Shown here: positions 46,061 to 55,843 of the stretch, piece by piece
How positions within the stretch are numbered: the stretch's first letter is position 1
Layout of the letters: the number at the start of each line of letters is the position of its first letter
Origin: PoT sp049331405
GTDB taxonomy: Bacteria; Planctomycetota; Planctomycetia; Isosphaerales; Isosphaeraceae
DNA: 64,000 nt
NCBI RefSeq assembly: GCF_049331405.1
Contig: NZ_CP186274.1
Coordinates: 2,728,001-2,792,000 of the forward strand
Reading direction: 5' to 3'
Program-made: the position numbers and the translations under genes
Notes under the pieces: model-generated
Seen by the model: the letters and a program-made list of their open reading frames with translations, nothing else
Database searches by the model: none
What the model was told of the DNA's origin: nothing

Positions 46061-47455
46061 TTGCTAGCAACCGCCCCCCTGGTCCTCATCAACGCGGTCG
46101 GCCTGACGGGCCGGCTGCTGCCCCATGCCCCCAGGCTCAAGGCCCTCGCGGACTCGGGGTGGTCGAAGCCGCTCCGCGAGGTCCTGCCCGCCGTCACCTG
46201 CACGGCACAGGCCAGCATCCTGACGGGAAAGCCCCCTTCGGGACACGGGATCGTGGGCAACGGCTGGCTCTTCCGCGAGACGGGCGAGGTCCGGTTCTGG
46301 CAGCAGTCGAACCGCCTGATCCAGGGCGAGCCCCTCTACGAGACCGCCCGCAAGCGTGCCGAGGCCCAGGGGCGGACCTTCCGGACGGCCAAGCTCTTCT
46401 GGTGGTTCAACCAGGGGGCGGCCGTCGACCTGAGCGTGACCCCCAAGCCCTATTACGGCTCCGACGGCAACAAGGTCTTCGGGATCACCGGGTTCCCCGA
46501 CGGGCTCTGCGAGCGCCTGGAGTCGGAACTGGGGACGTTCCCGTTCCGGACCTTCTGGGGGCCGGGTGCGGGCTTGCCTTGCACAACCTGGATCGCCAAC
46601 TCGGCGGCCAAGGTGCTCGAGACCGAGCGGCCCAACCTCAGCCTCGTCTACCTGCCGCACCTCGATTACGACCCCCAGCGCCTCGGGCCTTCGAAGTCGG
46701 ACATGCCCAGGCTCGTCGGCGAACTCGACTCGGCCTGCGAACGCTTGTTCGAGGCCTGCAAGCGCCTCGGCGCCCGCGTCTGGGTCGTCAGCGAATACGG
46801 CCACTGCGACGTCTCCCGCCCGGTTTACCTGAACCAGGTCCTGAGGCGCGAGGGGTTCCTCGTCGCGAGGGACGGGCCGTTCGGCGAGGTCCTCGAGACC
46901 TTCCAGAGCCGGGCCTTCGCCGTCTGCGACCATCAGCTGGCCCACGTCTACGTGCGGGATCCGGAAGACCTGGCCCGCGTGGGGGACATCCTCGCCGGGG
47001 TCCCCGGCGTCGCGCGAGTGCTCGCGGGAGAGGCCCGCGAGGACGTGGGGCTCGACCATCCGCGCTCGGGGGAACTCGTCGTCCTCTCCGACCCCGACGC
47101 CTGGTTCGCCTACCCGTACTGGCTCGACGACAAGAAAGCCCCCGATTTCGCCAGGACGGTCGACATCCACCGCAAGCCCGGCTACGACCCCTGCGAGCTC
47201 TTCTTCGACCCGAAGCTGCCGTGGGCCAAGGGGCGCGCGATGCGCAGGCTGATCCAGAAGAAGCTCGGATTCAGGACCCTCTTCGACGTCATCCCGCTCG
47301 ATGCGGGCCTGGTGAAGGGGAGCCACGGGCTCTACGCGCAGGCTGACGAGGATCGGCCCATCCTGATCGGCGACGGGCCGGAGCCGACCTGCGAGGGCCT
47401 GCTCGACATGACGGCCATCCACGGGATGCTGCTCAACTCGCTCGTGCCGGAGTGA
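46061..47455 (+). CDS. Type I phosphodiesterase / nucleotide pyrophosphatase-like enzyme
   Basis: A 464-residue alkaline-phosphatase-superfamily protein of the nucleotide pyrophosphatase type. The nucleophile Thr is probably in the LPAVTCTAQASILTGKPPSGHG segment; LPHLDYDPQR, VVSEYGHCDV and the late AIHGMLLNSL supply the metal ligands expected of the family. No signal peptide is visible, so it may be cytoplasmic. The start is a TTG at 46061; no ATG precedes the first strand. It is followed by a strong terminator that also serves the convergent asnB. Confidence 0.87.
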   Translation: MLATAPLVLINAVGLTGRLLPHAPRLKALADSGWSKPLREVLPAVTCTAQASILTGKPPSGHGIVGNGWLFRETGEVRFWQQSNRLIQGEPLYETARKRAEAQGRTFRTAKLFWWFNQGAAVDLSVTPKPYYGSDGNKVFGITGFPDGLCERLESELGTFPFRTFWGPGAGLPCTTWIANSAAKVLETERPNLSLVYLPHLDYDPQRLGPSKSDMPRLVGELDSACERLFEACKRLGARVWVVSEYGHCDVSRPVYLNQVLRREGFLVARDGPFGEVLETFQSRAFAVCDHQLAHVYVRDPEDLARVGDILAGVPGVARVLAGEAREDVGLDHPRSGELVVLSDPDAWFAYPYWLDDKKAPDFARTVDIHRKPGYDPCELFFDPKLPWAKGRAMRRLIQKKLGFRTLFDVIPLDAGLVKGSHGLYAQADEDRPILIGDGPEPTCEGLLDMTAIHGMLLNSLVPE

Positions 47456-47491
47456 GGCGTCGGCACCTCTCGAAGCCAAACGATGTTCCAC

Positions 47492-47529
47492 ATGAAAACG
47501 CCTCCCGAATGATCGAGAGGCGTTTTCAT
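47492..47529. terminator. Bidirectional intrinsic terminator
   Basis: A perfect 13-bp stem (47492-47504 with 47517-47529), a 12-base loop and A-run/T-run flanks on either strand. It lies between two convergent genes and fits both. Confidence 0.88.
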
Positions 47530-47544
47530 TAACATTAATTCATG

Positions 47545-49518
47545 TCAGGCCACGGCCGCCTGGACGAACGGCTTCGGTTGGAAGTTGGGGGTCCAGGTCG
47601 GGAGGTCGCAGAGGCCGCCGCCGCAGAAGATGTGGTGCCAGAGCTGGGTCGAGACGACGCAGGTCAGGCCGACGTCGAAGACGAACCGACGCGCGGTGAT
47701 CCTGGGCATGTGGGTCTGGAAGAACCGCTCGCGGGCGATGACCTTCGGGTCGAAGTAGCCCGTCTTGCTGAGCGACTCGGGGCTGAGGAGCTGGTCGACC
47801 CAGGCCGGGCGCTTCGGCCCGAGGAACGTCTGCGAGAGGCTGGCCCGGAACATCGTCTTCGGCCGATTGGCGATCTGCGCGGGGAGGGTCTTGGCCGCGA
47901 CCTGGCGCAAGATCCATTTCTCGGTCCGGCCGTGCAGCTTGTAGTTCGGGTCGATGCCCGCGCAGAACTTGATCACGTCATCATCGAGGAACGGGTAGCG
48001 GGCCTCCACCGACGAGTGCATGGCGATGCGATCCCCCTTGGAGATCATCAGCAGCCCGGCGAGCATCACCTTGTAGCCGACGTAGAGCGACTGGTTCAGC
48101 GGGTGCCAGCTCCCGATGCGGTCGTTGGTGATGCTGAGGTCGCCATACGGGTTGTGATCCCCGAGCTTGCTCCACATCCCGGGCGTGTAGAGGATCGAAC
48201 GGGCCTGCCCGATGAGCTCGTACATATCTTGCTGGGCTGTTCTAACACCGCCGATTGCACGCTCGGAGGGCCGGTGGGCCGAGCCGCCGCCGATCGCCGT
48301 GAGCAGGAACTTGCGGGTCAGGCGGGGCAGGAACGGCCCCACGCTGTTGATGACCGAGTCCCGCGCCTTCTGAGTCTTGAACCAGACGTAACCGGCGAGC
48401 GCCTCGTCGGCCCCTTCGCCGGTCAAGACCACCTTATATCCTTGCCCGTGAACGGCCTGGGCGAGCCGCATGAGCGCCGCGCACGAGGTGTCGAGGACCG
48501 GGCCTTCGGCCGCCACGGTGAGCTCGGGGAAGGCGTTGGCGATCTTGTCCTTGTCCATCGTCACCATCGTCAGCTTCGAGCCGAGCACGTCGGCAGCCTC
48601 GGTCGCCTCCGAGCGCTCGTCGGGGCCGGCGTTGTCGAGTCCGATGGTGAACGAGGGGACCGCCTCGCCCCGCTGCCTGCTGCTCATGCCGAGGACGACG
48701 GTGGAGTCGAGCCCGCCGCTGATGTAGCTGACGACCGGCACGTCGCTGCGGAGCCGGCGCTCGACCGACCGGCGGAGCACTTCTTCGAATTCGTCGACCA
48801 GGGGCCTCGGGTCGTCGAGACGACGCTCGTCGCCGGCGTCGGGGAAGTCGAGATCCCAGTACTTCTTGACCTCGACGCGCCCATCCTTGATCTTGAGGTA
48901 GTGGCCGGGGGCGAGGGACTTGATCCCGTCGAAGAACGTCCGCGTGGTCCCCGCGCAGAAGAACGAGAAGAGGTGGTCGATCCCCTTGTGGTCGGGGCGG
49001 GCCTCGACCATGCCCGAGGAGAGCAGGGCCTTGATCTCCGAGCCCCAGAGGAGCCAGCCGTCGCGCTCGGTGTAATAGAGCGGGCAGATCCCGACGCGGT
49101 CTCGGCCGAGGATCAGGGTGCGGTTTTCGCGGTCCCAGAGCGAGACGGCGAACTGGCCGCGAGCCTTCTCGAACATCCCCTCGCCGAGGTCCTCGTAGAG
49201 GTGGACCCAGGCCTCGGTGTCGCAATGGGTGGAGAGCCGGTGCCCTCGGCCAAGGAGCTCCTCGCGGAGCTCGGGGTACTCGAAGAGCTCGCCGTTGAAG
49301 GCGACCCAGATGTCGCCGCGCTCGTTGGGGATCGGCTGACGCCCGCCCGCGAGGTCGATGATCGACAGCCGGCGTGCGCCCAGCATGACGCCGGGCTCGC
49401 TATGGAATTGCTCGTCGTCCGGCCCTCGGTGTGCGATCGCCCCGGTCATGGCGAGGAGTCGTTGCACGGGGAACTCTCGGGTGCCGGTCAAGTCCAAGGC
49501 TCCGGCGATTCCACACAT
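47545..49518 (-). CDS. asnB: Asparagine synthase (glutamine-hydrolysing)
   Basis: Makes asparagine, or amidates a related acid, using glutamine and ATP. Cys2 of MCGIAG is the amidotransferase nucleophile, with AHRGPDDEQ, NGELFEYPEL and DTEAWVHLYED downstream. The synthase domain has the ATP loop SGGLDS at 267-272, then TGEGADEALAGY and SVEARYPFLDDD. At 657 residues it is longer than E. coli AsnB, with an extended C-terminus after TMFRASLSQTF. Genes of this type often serve exopolysaccharide or secondary pathways in planctomycetes; here no such partner is adjacent, so plain asparagine synthesis is as likely. The start is the ATG at 49518. Confidence 0.93.
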   Translation of the reverse strand: MCGIAGALDLTGTREFPVQRLLAMTGAIAHRGPDDEQFHSEPGVMLGARRLSIIDLAGGRQPIPNERGDIWVAFNGELFEYPELREELLGRGHRLSTHCDTEAWVHLYEDLGEGMFEKARGQFAVSLWDRENRTLILGRDRVGICPLYYTERDGWLLWGSEIKALLSSGMVEARPDHKGIDHLFSFFCAGTTRTFFDGIKSLAPGHYLKIKDGRVEVKKYWDLDFPDAGDERRLDDPRPLVDEFEEVLRRSVERRLRSDVPVVSYISGGLDSTVVLGMSSRQRGEAVPSFTIGLDNAGPDERSEATEAADVLGSKLTMVTMDKDKIANAFPELTVAAEGPVLDTSCAALMRLAQAVHGQGYKVVLTGEGADEALAGYVWFKTQKARDSVINSVGPFLPRLTRKFLLTAIGGGSAHRPSERAIGGVRTAQQDMYELIGQARSILYTPGMWSKLGDHNPYGDLSITNDRIGSWHPLNQSLYVGYKVMLAGLLMISKGDRIAMHSSVEARYPFLDDDVIKFCAGIDPNYKLHGRTEKWILRQVAAKTLPAQIANRPKTMFRASLSQTFLGPKRPAWVDQLLSPESLSKTGYFDPKVIARERFFQTHMPRITARRFVFDVGLTCVVSTQLWHHIFCGGGLCDLPTWTPNFQPKPFVQAAVA

Positions 49519-49820
49519 CGTCGATCCCTCTTCCAGGTGGTCTCTCGGGAATCAAGCCGCCGCGACGCCTGGTCCGCCTTGGCGAGCGGCACGCCCGGCC
49601 GACTTGCCGTGTGTCCGCGATCTTACTACCGCAAAGGCCGACGAGACTCGTGGAGCCTTCCCGATCTGGAGGCGAAGGCCCGCGACGGGATGGGCACGAC
49701 TCGCCTCGGCTGGCGCCGGCGCATCGGCTTCGGGGGGATTGAGGCCGCGAATGGGTCCGCGTCAGGGTCCGACGGGTTGCGAGACCCTTGCGTCATCTTG
49801 CAAGGATCCGGCCGTCGCCG
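49519..49820. other. Intergenic region upstream of asnB
   Basis: 302 bases holding the presumed asnB promoter. No gene, repeat or clear promoter hexamers seen. Confidence 0.4.
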
Positions 49821-50000
49821 TCAATCTCCGATCGGCAGGAGGTCGCCTTCGCCCAGGTCGAAATTCAGGATCACGGGGACGATGCTCAGGGTCCGGCGAC
49901 GGCTGGCGCGCCAGTAGACGACACCGCCGAAGACCGTGATCAGGAGAGTTCCGACCTGGAAGCAAATTCCGCGGAAGCCGAGGGGGACGTAGAACGCCAT
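49821..50000 (-). CDS. Possible small single-pass membrane protein
   Basis: A 59-residue frame with one membrane helix (CFQVGTLLITVFGGVVYW) between a short aromatic N-terminus and a basic/acidic tail. The ATG at 50000 has a GAGGA at good spacing. It overlaps the 3' end of the nitrilase-type gene by 61 bases in another frame, which argues for caution. If real it is co-transcribed with that gene. Confidence 0.45.
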   Translation of the reverse strand: MAFYVPLGFRGICFQVGTLLITVFGGVVYWRASRRRTLSIVPVILNFDLGEGDLLPIGD

Positions 50001-50800
50001 GTCTTCAGTCCTCGCTGGGGATGGATGGTGATGGATGAAATCAGGACTTCTTCCTCGACCCCCGCGATCATCATCGGCCCGTGTCGGCCGTCGCTGATGC
50101 TGCTGAGGCCCGCGAAACGATCGGCGATCTTCGTCGTGAGGACCGGGATCACGGTCTGCGTGTGCCCGCACTGGTTCGCGAAGATCACGGGGATGCCCAG
50201 GTCGCTGGCCACCTTCCCCGGGATCGCGCCCGAGAGCGGGCCTACGTGACCGAAAAGCCAGTGCTTGCGACCGGTCTCGCGATCGGCGAAGTCGGGCCAG
50301 GCCGCCGAGACAATGGCCAGGTCGATCCGGTCCCGATAGTCCCGCCAAACCTTCCGGTAGATCATGTCCGCGCAGATGGCGAAGCCGATCCGACCCCAGG
50401 GGGAGTTGACGATCAACGGCTTGCGACCGGGCGCGAAGCGGAACCTCTCCCAGAAGACGAGGTTGCGCTTGCGGTAGATCTGCGTGTCGCCGTCGGGCAT
50501 GACGAAGGCGAGCGAGTCGTAGAGGTGCCGGCCTTCGCGCTCGACGAAGCCCGCGGCGATCCCCATCTTCCAGCGCCTGCTACGCTCGCGGAGGTGGGCC
50601 AGCGTCGGCCCATCGCGATCCTCGGCGTAAGGCGTATAGTCGGGACAGAGCCCATAGCCCGTGTTGAACAGTTCGGGCAGGACGACGAGCTCGGCGCCGG
50701 CATCCCGGGCCTCTTTGATTCGGGCGTCCGCCCGGCCGATATTGGCCGCGACGCTGAGTGGTTCACACGAGAGCTGGATGGCTGCGGCGGCGATCTTCAC
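49940..50800 (-). CDS. Carbon-nitrogen hydrolase (nitrilase superfamily)
   Basis: A 286-residue amidase of the nitrilase superfamily. The Glu-Lys-Cys triad is Glu43 (VVLPELF), Lys111 (IYRKRNL) and Cys143 (FAICADMIYR). The KMGIAAGFVE and SLAFVMPDGD strands and the late IPVIFANQCG helix-strand are normal. Substrate cannot be read: the family includes N-carbamoyl-amino-acid and omega-amidases. The ATG at 50800 starts directly with the first strand (MKIAAAAIQL). It is divergent from a GbsR/MarR regulator, which could control it. Confidence 0.9.
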   Translation of the reverse strand: MKIAAAAIQLSCEPLSVAANIGRADARIKEARDAGAELVVLPELFNTGYGLCPDYTPYAEDRDGPTLAHLRERSRRWKMGIAAGFVEREGRHLYDSLAFVMPDGDTQIYRKRNLVFWERFRFAPGRKPLIVNSPWGRIGFAICADMIYRKVWRDYRDRIDLAIVSAAWPDFADRETGRKHWLFGHVGPLSGAIPGKVASDLGIPVIFANQCGHTQTVIPVLTTKIADRFAGLSSISDGRHGPMMIAGVEEEVLISSITIHPQRGLKTWRSTSPSASAEFASRSELS

Positions 50801-51250
50801 GTCGGTTCACCCCCATCCCTGAGGATGGCGAACGGATGTGGCGGTGCGTCACTTGGAATTTGGGGAACGGGATCGAGCCGGGGCTCGACGCAGGCTCGGA
50901 CTAGCGAGGCGACTCTCTCTTTATCGGGCCGGCTCGAGGTCAATCCATGACCCGTTTGCCGGCCGATTCGGGGGGCCAGTCGGTCAACAACTGCAAAACC
51001 AGCGCAATCCGCACTCTCTCACAGGCTTCGGCGGACTGCCCTTTCGTCTCAGTCGGGGCCAACCACCGTGTCGAGGCCGGGTTGCGGATTCTCCAATAAC
51101 CCATTTCGAAAAAGGCGGGTAGATCAACTCAACTTTTCCAGTACGGATTCCGAGGGACCGGCTTGGAACACTCCTCAAGCTTGATGCCCTCGTCGCCATT
51201 CGAGTATTCTTTCGGTAGAGACTGTTTGGGCAGACCGAACGGAATTTACC
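50801..51250. other. Divergent region between the nitrilase-type gene and the GbsR-type regulator
   Basis: 450 bases without a credible gene. A divergent promoter region is expected; I see no clear palindrome. Confidence 0.4.
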
Positions 51251-51823
51251 GTGACATTGACTCCTGCTGCACAGAAATTCGTCCTCCACTGGGGCGAGAT
51301 GGGCCAGGCCTGGGGGATCAACCGTACCATGGCCCAGGTCCACGCCCTGCTGTTCGTCTCGCCGCAGGCGCTCGACGCGGAGGAGATCAGCAAGCTGCTC
51401 GACGTCAGCCGCTCCAACGTCTCGACGAGCCTGCGCGAGCTGATCACCTGGGGTGTGGTCAAGCGCGTCCACATCATCGGCGACCGCCGAGACCGGTTCG
51501 AAGCGCTCAAGGACGTGATGGAGACCTTCCGGGTCATCATGGCCGAGCGCAAGCGCCGGGAGATGGATCCGACGATCGCGCTCCTGGAGCATTGCGTCCG
51601 GGAGGCGAAGGCCGGCGGCCCCGCCGAGCAGTACACGCGGGAGCAGCTCGAGAAGATGCTCGAGTTCACGAGCATGGTCACGGCCTGGTACAGCCAGATC
51701 GACCGCCTCTCGACGCCGGCCCTCCAGCGCCTCTTCCGGGGCGGGGCTAAGCTCGCCAACCTCTTCAGCCTGGGCAGCCCGGCACAGGAAGAGCCCGAGC
51801 CCCCCAGCGCGAACCCGGCCTGA
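51251..51823 (+). CDS. GbsR/MarR-family transcriptional regulator
   Basis: A 190-residue winged-helix regulator of the GbsR type. The N-terminal helix AQKFVLHWGEMGQAWGI, the helix-turn-helix LDAEEISKLLDVSRSNVSTSLRELITWGVV and the wing VHIIGDRRDRFEA are typical. A C-terminal helical domain of about 90 residues probably dimerises. The start is a GTG at 51251 after ACGGAA; the frame begins there without an upstream Met. It faces the five-gene minus-strand envelope operon tail-to-tail and the nitrilase-type gene head-to-head. Confidence 0.9.
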   Translation: MTLTPAAQKFVLHWGEMGQAWGINRTMAQVHALLFVSPQALDAEEISKLLDVSRSNVSTSLRELITWGVVKRVHIIGDRRDRFEALKDVMETFRVIMAERKRREMDPTIALLEHCVREAKAGGPAEQYTREQLEKMLEFTSMVTAWYSQIDRLSTPALQRLFRGGAKLANLFSLGSPAQEEPEPPSANPA

Positions 51824-51854
51824 GCCGGGGGAGGGCGTTGATTGTCGACATTGC

Positions 51855-53381
51855 TCAGCGCTTCTTCGTCGCCTTGGACTTCGCCTTCGCCTTCTCGGCC
51901 TCCTCTTCCTTGGCACGCTCGAGCGCCTCGGTGTAGGCCTTGACCACCTCGTCGTCGAGGTAGCGGTCGATCAGGGCCTGGAGGTCGGAGAGCTGGGCCT
52001 GGGCGGTCTTGGTCAGGATCGCCGCCTTCGTCCTGGCCTGCTCGACCGTCGCGTCCTCCTTGAGCTTGGCGAGGCGGTCCGCGTACTTCGCGCGGGGCGG
52101 GAGCGAGGCGAACTCCTTGAGCGCCTCGGCGACCCCCGTCCAGTCCTCGCCTTCGGACCGGGCCTTGAGCCTCGACTCGAGTCGGGACCGCCTGGCGACG
52201 AGGTCGAGCACGGCGTCCCGGAGCGAGTCGAGCTGGGTCTCGAGAGCGACGGTCTCGGGCCTCGGGTCGAAGGGGATGACCCGCTCGTCGGTCCCCTCGC
52301 CGAGCATGAGGGGGACCTCCACCATCGGCTCGACGTTGCCGGCGAGGAGCCGCAGGATCACGAGGCCGTCGGTGATCCCCGGCTGGAGCACGACGCGGCC
52401 GTCGCGGTCGGTGGTGCCCACGTCCTGGGGAGCGCCGTCGGGGACCGAGCGGGCGGTGAGGGTGTACCCGGCCGCCGGGGCCTTGTCCGCGCGGGTGACG
52501 AACCGGAGCCGCGTCGGCAGGTCGCCCGGCTTGATCCCGAGTGCGTAGATCGTGTTCTTGCGGGCGATCCGCTTCGTCAAGGGGTCGCGCAGGGCGCTCA
52601 CGATGGCGCAATGGGCGCCCGGACTGCTCAACGTCTCGGCGCGCAAATACGTGAACGGAATTTTGAGGATCCGGTTGCTGCCGTCGGGCTGATAAACCAG
52701 GCGCAGCGGCTCGAAGACGGTGCCCGTCTTGACCACCTGCCCCGTGGGGCTCGCCGGGGGAATCGACGAGCCGTGGACGGTGACCGAGACCCCGCCCCCC
52801 GCTGGCTCGCCGATCTCCGCGATCGGGTTGAAGACGTCGAGCGAGAGCCGCAGCAGCTCGCGAGGGAGATCCGAGGGGAACTCGACCACGCGATGCCGGA
52901 GCGGCCCCAGGCGCCTGAGGAAGACGTCGTACTCGCGGCCGACCAGGGCGAGCCGGCCCCCCTGCATCTGGAGCTGGAGGATCCAGACCTTGTCGAAGCC
53001 GCTCCCCGCCTTCGCGAGGGGCTCCGTCGTGACCGTGCCCAGCTCGAGCAGCCCGATCGGGTCGTCCCCCTCGACGATCTTCAAATCCCAGGGGGGGCCG
53101 ACGAACCGATCGACCAGCCGGGTCCACGCGACCTGGATCAGCTCGAGCCGCCTGGCGTCGATCCGGGCGGCGGGATCGACGCCGAAGTGGACCTCGATCC
53201 GGTAAGGCCGGCGGTCGATGGGGACGGTTTCCGCGGGGCTCGGCGACGGCGCGGTGGCCGGGGTCGGGGCCGCCGCTGTCGGGGCCGAGGCTGGTGGCGG
53301 CACGGCCGCGGGGGTCGGCTCCGCCCCGATTAAGGGCAGCGTCGACAGGCCCAGGGCCAGGCAGAGCGAGGCCAGGCTCAC
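51855..53381 (-). CDS. Exported hypothetical protein, last gene of the FHA/solute-binding operon
   Basis: A 508-residue protein without a recognised family. It starts with a GTG at 53381 that overlaps the upstream stop (GTGA) and has a signal peptide (SLCLALGLSTLPLIGAEP) and a Pro/Ala-rich linker. Residues about 90-370 are beta-rich; residues about 250-340 and the short Ig-like stretch TLTARSVPDGAPQDVGTTDRDG resemble carboxypeptidase-regulatory-type modules. The C-terminal third is a Lys/Glu-rich coiled coil. Start/stop overlap ties it to the solute-binding gene, so it is likely an envelope partner of that protein. Confidence 0.8.
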   Translation of the reverse strand: MSLASLCLALGLSTLPLIGAEPTPAAVPPPASAPTAAAPTPATAPSPSPAETVPIDRRPYRIEVHFGVDPAARIDARRLELIQVAWTRLVDRFVGPPWDLKIVEGDDPIGLLELGTVTTEPLAKAGSGFDKVWILQLQMQGGRLALVGREYDVFLRRLGPLRHRVVEFPSDLPRELLRLSLDVFNPIAEIGEPAGGGVSVTVHGSSIPPASPTGQVVKTGTVFEPLRLVYQPDGSNRILKIPFTYLRAETLSSPGAHCAIVSALRDPLTKRIARKNTIYALGIKPGDLPTRLRFVTRADKAPAAGYTLTARSVPDGAPQDVGTTDRDGRVVLQPGITDGLVILRLLAGNVEPMVEVPLMLGEGTDERVIPFDPRPETVALETQLDSLRDAVLDLVARRSRLESRLKARSEGEDWTGVAEALKEFASLPPRAKYADRLAKLKEDATVEQARTKAAILTKTAQAQLSDLQALIDRYLDDEVVKAYTEALERAKEEEAEKAKAKSKATKKR

Positions 53382-55843
53382 CAGGGGTCCTTGGCGTACC
53401 ACGGTTGGATCTCCCAGGTTTCGATCCCTTGATAGAGCGTGTCGGCGACCTCGGGCGGGCCTTGCAGGCGGGTCCGCCAGGCGTAGTGATCCTCGAGCTG
53501 CCAGAGGGGGATCACCGGCAGTTCGTCGCGCGTCTCGGCGTCGATCTGCGTGGCGATCCCCTTCGCGGTCGGCCACTCGGGGGCGCGTTCGAGCTGGAGC
53601 AGGAGCTGCAGGATCCTCGGGCTCGCGACGGAGGCGAGGGCATCGCCGCTCGACGGCGCGTCATACCCGGGGCAGAGCATCCGGCCGGCCTCGAGGACCG
53701 GCTCTTCCGGCCTGGAGGCGCGATAGGCCAGGTCGAAGCGTCGGCCGCTCCGCAACTCGGCCTCGAGCTGCGACTCGGGCCATTCCTTCGTCGTGATCTC
53801 CAGGCCGATGACCTTGAGGACCTCGACGATCTTGGGGATGACGGCCTGCGCCTCGGGGAGGGCGGGGTATTCCAGCGTGAGCTTGATCGGGTTCCCCCCC
53901 ATCTCCTTCCTGGCCGCGGCGACGAGCATCTTGGCGAGGTAGGGGTCGAACGTGAACGGCTCGATCCCGACCGCATCGGCATAGCTCCCCTTGGCGAACG
54001 GGCCGTCGGAGACGAGGTTCGCGGCGTCGGGCGGGTGCTTCAGCAAGGTCTCTTCCAGCAGGGTCCGGCGGTCGACGGCGTACGAGATCCCGCGCCTCAG
54101 GGCGCGATTGCGCAGGGCGGGGGTCCTGCCGTCGAGGGCGATCCGATGCAACGAGGGCCTCGAGTAGCGGCCGATTTTGATGTCGGCCTGCGAGGCCAGG
54201 CTCGCGACCCGGTACGAGGGGACGTGCTCGAGCAGGCTGATGTCGCCCCGCACGAGCGAACCGATGCAGGCCTCGGCGCTCGGGAGGACCAGCTCACGGA
54301 TCCGCCGGATCTTCATCCCCTTGGCCCCCCGGAGGACCATCGACGTCTCGTTCGAGGCGCTCCACTGATAGGGGCCGTCGCCGACGACCACGCGGCTCTG
54401 GTCCCCCATCACGACCCGGCCGTCGAACCCCGCGTGCGCCGGGCCGACCGGCATGATCAGCCAGGAGGCCGGCTTCAGGAGCGCCCGGGCGAGCTGGATC
54501 TCGACCTTGGAGTCGTCGGGGGTCTCGACCTGCTTGAGGTTCTCGGCCCAGCGCGCGTTGAAGGCGGGCGACGTCGGGCTCGCCCGGTCGATGAAGGCGC
54601 GGGCGACGTCGGCCGAGGAGACGGGGCGCGAGCCGTCCGACCACGGGATCGACTTGCGGATCGAGACCACGAGCTTGCGGCCGAGGTCCCCCGACTCGAG
54701 CCCCGAGGCGAGCTGCCCGTGGGCCTTCCCCTGGATCGAATCCTCGTCGTCGTGGGCGAAGAGGGGCAGGAAGAGGAGCCTGTTGATCCGCTCGTCGGCC
54801 GGGGTCTCGATCCAGGGCCCGATCGGGTGCGGGACGTCGGTGACGGCCACGTCCAGCGTCGTCTCCTCGCGGAAGGAGGTCGCGTAGCGGTCGCCCAGGC
54901 CTTCCAGGGTCGGCCAGACCCGCAGGCCCTCGACGAGCATGTCGAGCCGACGGTCGCCGCTGGCCTTCCCGGCGTCCTCGGCGAGCTTTTGCGCCCTGGT
55001 GATGAAGCGGGACTGGACCTCGCGCAGGGTCGGGTGATTCGGGGCCAGGGGCTCGAGTTCGTGGAGGATCCGCCGCCCCTTGGCGTAGAGCCCGAGGTCG
55101 AACGCACGCGAGGCGCGGGTGCCGTAGGCGGTGGCGAGCTTGTCGGAGACGCCGGGGTACTTGGGCTTCCTCGCGAAGAGCTCCCGGAGCAGCCGGACGC
55201 CCCGCTCGCCGTCGCCGTCCCGGAGCGCGGCCGAGCCTTCTTCGAAGAGGAGCTGATTCACATGATCATCGAGCCCCGGCCAGTTCCCCTGCCGGTTCTG
55301 CACCCGGAGGTACGATTCGAAGGCCTTGGCGAAGTCTCCGGCGCGGACGAGGCGCTCGCCGTCGGCGAGCAGCAAATCCTCGAAGTATTCGACCTTCTTG
55401 ATGAGTCCTCGCTTGATCTTGTAGTCGCGGATCTCCCCCTGGAGCAGGTGGAGGGGAATCTCCACCTGGCTGGGGGGGACCTGCTTCTCCTCCTCTTCCT
55501 TCGGCAGGCCGAGCTTCTCGCGCTCGCCGGGGATGAATACGTTGCCCACCTTGCTCGCCTCGGGGCGAGACTTCTCCTTCAAGGGGTCGAACGGCGGCAA
55601 CGGGCGGGGGCTGATCGGGTCGACCAGGAGCACCTTGCCGTCATTCAGCGTGACGCGGTCGAAGGGGGTCGCCCGCAGGAGGTCCTTGGGGATCGGGTCG
55701 TCGCTCCCCTGGCCGAGCGCGGGCATCGGCATCTCGAGAGCCAGACCGAGCGCCAGGGAGAGGCCGAGGAGCGCAAATAAAGGCTTGCACAGAAATTTCA
55801 TTCGTAAAATATGGTCACGCGAATCCGCATATTGCTTGTTCAT
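53378..55843 (-). CDS. TPR-containing family-5 solute-binding protein
   Basis: An 821-residue exported protein. After a signal-type helix (about 15-45), residues to about 310 hold TPR-like helical pairs (RAGDFAKAFESYLRVQNRQG, AFDLGLYAKGRRILHELEPL). The C-terminal half is a family-5 extracytoplasmic solute-binding domain: SIPWSDGSRPVSSADVARAF, VVVGDGPYQW, RNRALRRGISYAVDRRTLLEE and IVEVLKVIGLEITTKEW. No ABC permease or ATPase gene is nearby, so it may sense or bind a peptide-like ligand rather than feed a transporter. The ATG at 55843 overlaps the FHA gene stop (ATGA) and has a strong GGGAG; a later ATG at 55801 lacks one. Confidence 0.87.
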   Translation of the reverse strand: MNKQYADSRDHILRMKFLCKPLFALLGLSLALGLALEMPMPALGQGSDDPIPKDLLRATPFDRVTLNDGKVLLVDPISPRPLPPFDPLKEKSRPEASKVGNVFIPGEREKLGLPKEEEEKQVPPSQVEIPLHLLQGEIRDYKIKRGLIKKVEYFEDLLLADGERLVRAGDFAKAFESYLRVQNRQGNWPGLDDHVNQLLFEEGSAALRDGDGERGVRLLRELFARKPKYPGVSDKLATAYGTRASRAFDLGLYAKGRRILHELEPLAPNHPTLREVQSRFITRAQKLAEDAGKASGDRRLDMLVEGLRVWPTLEGLGDRYATSFREETTLDVAVTDVPHPIGPWIETPADERINRLLFLPLFAHDDEDSIQGKAHGQLASGLESGDLGRKLVVSIRKSIPWSDGSRPVSSADVARAFIDRASPTSPAFNARWAENLKQVETPDDSKVEIQLARALLKPASWLIMPVGPAHAGFDGRVVMGDQSRVVVGDGPYQWSASNETSMVLRGAKGMKIRRIRELVLPSAEACIGSLVRGDISLLEHVPSYRVASLASQADIKIGRYSRPSLHRIALDGRTPALRNRALRRGISYAVDRRTLLEETLLKHPPDAANLVSDGPFAKGSYADAVGIEPFTFDPYLAKMLVAAARKEMGGNPIKLTLEYPALPEAQAVIPKIVEVLKVIGLEITTKEWPESQLEAELRSGRRFDLAYRASRPEEPVLEAGRMLCPGYDAPSSGDALASVASPRILQLLLQLERAPEWPTAKGIATQIDAETRDELPVIPLWQLEDHYAWRTRLQGPPEVADTLYQGIETWEIQPWYAKDPW

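Noticed and set aside
47542..49917. A 791-codon plus-strand frame over asnB
   Set aside because: Mirror of the asparagine synthase gene with no recognisable domain.
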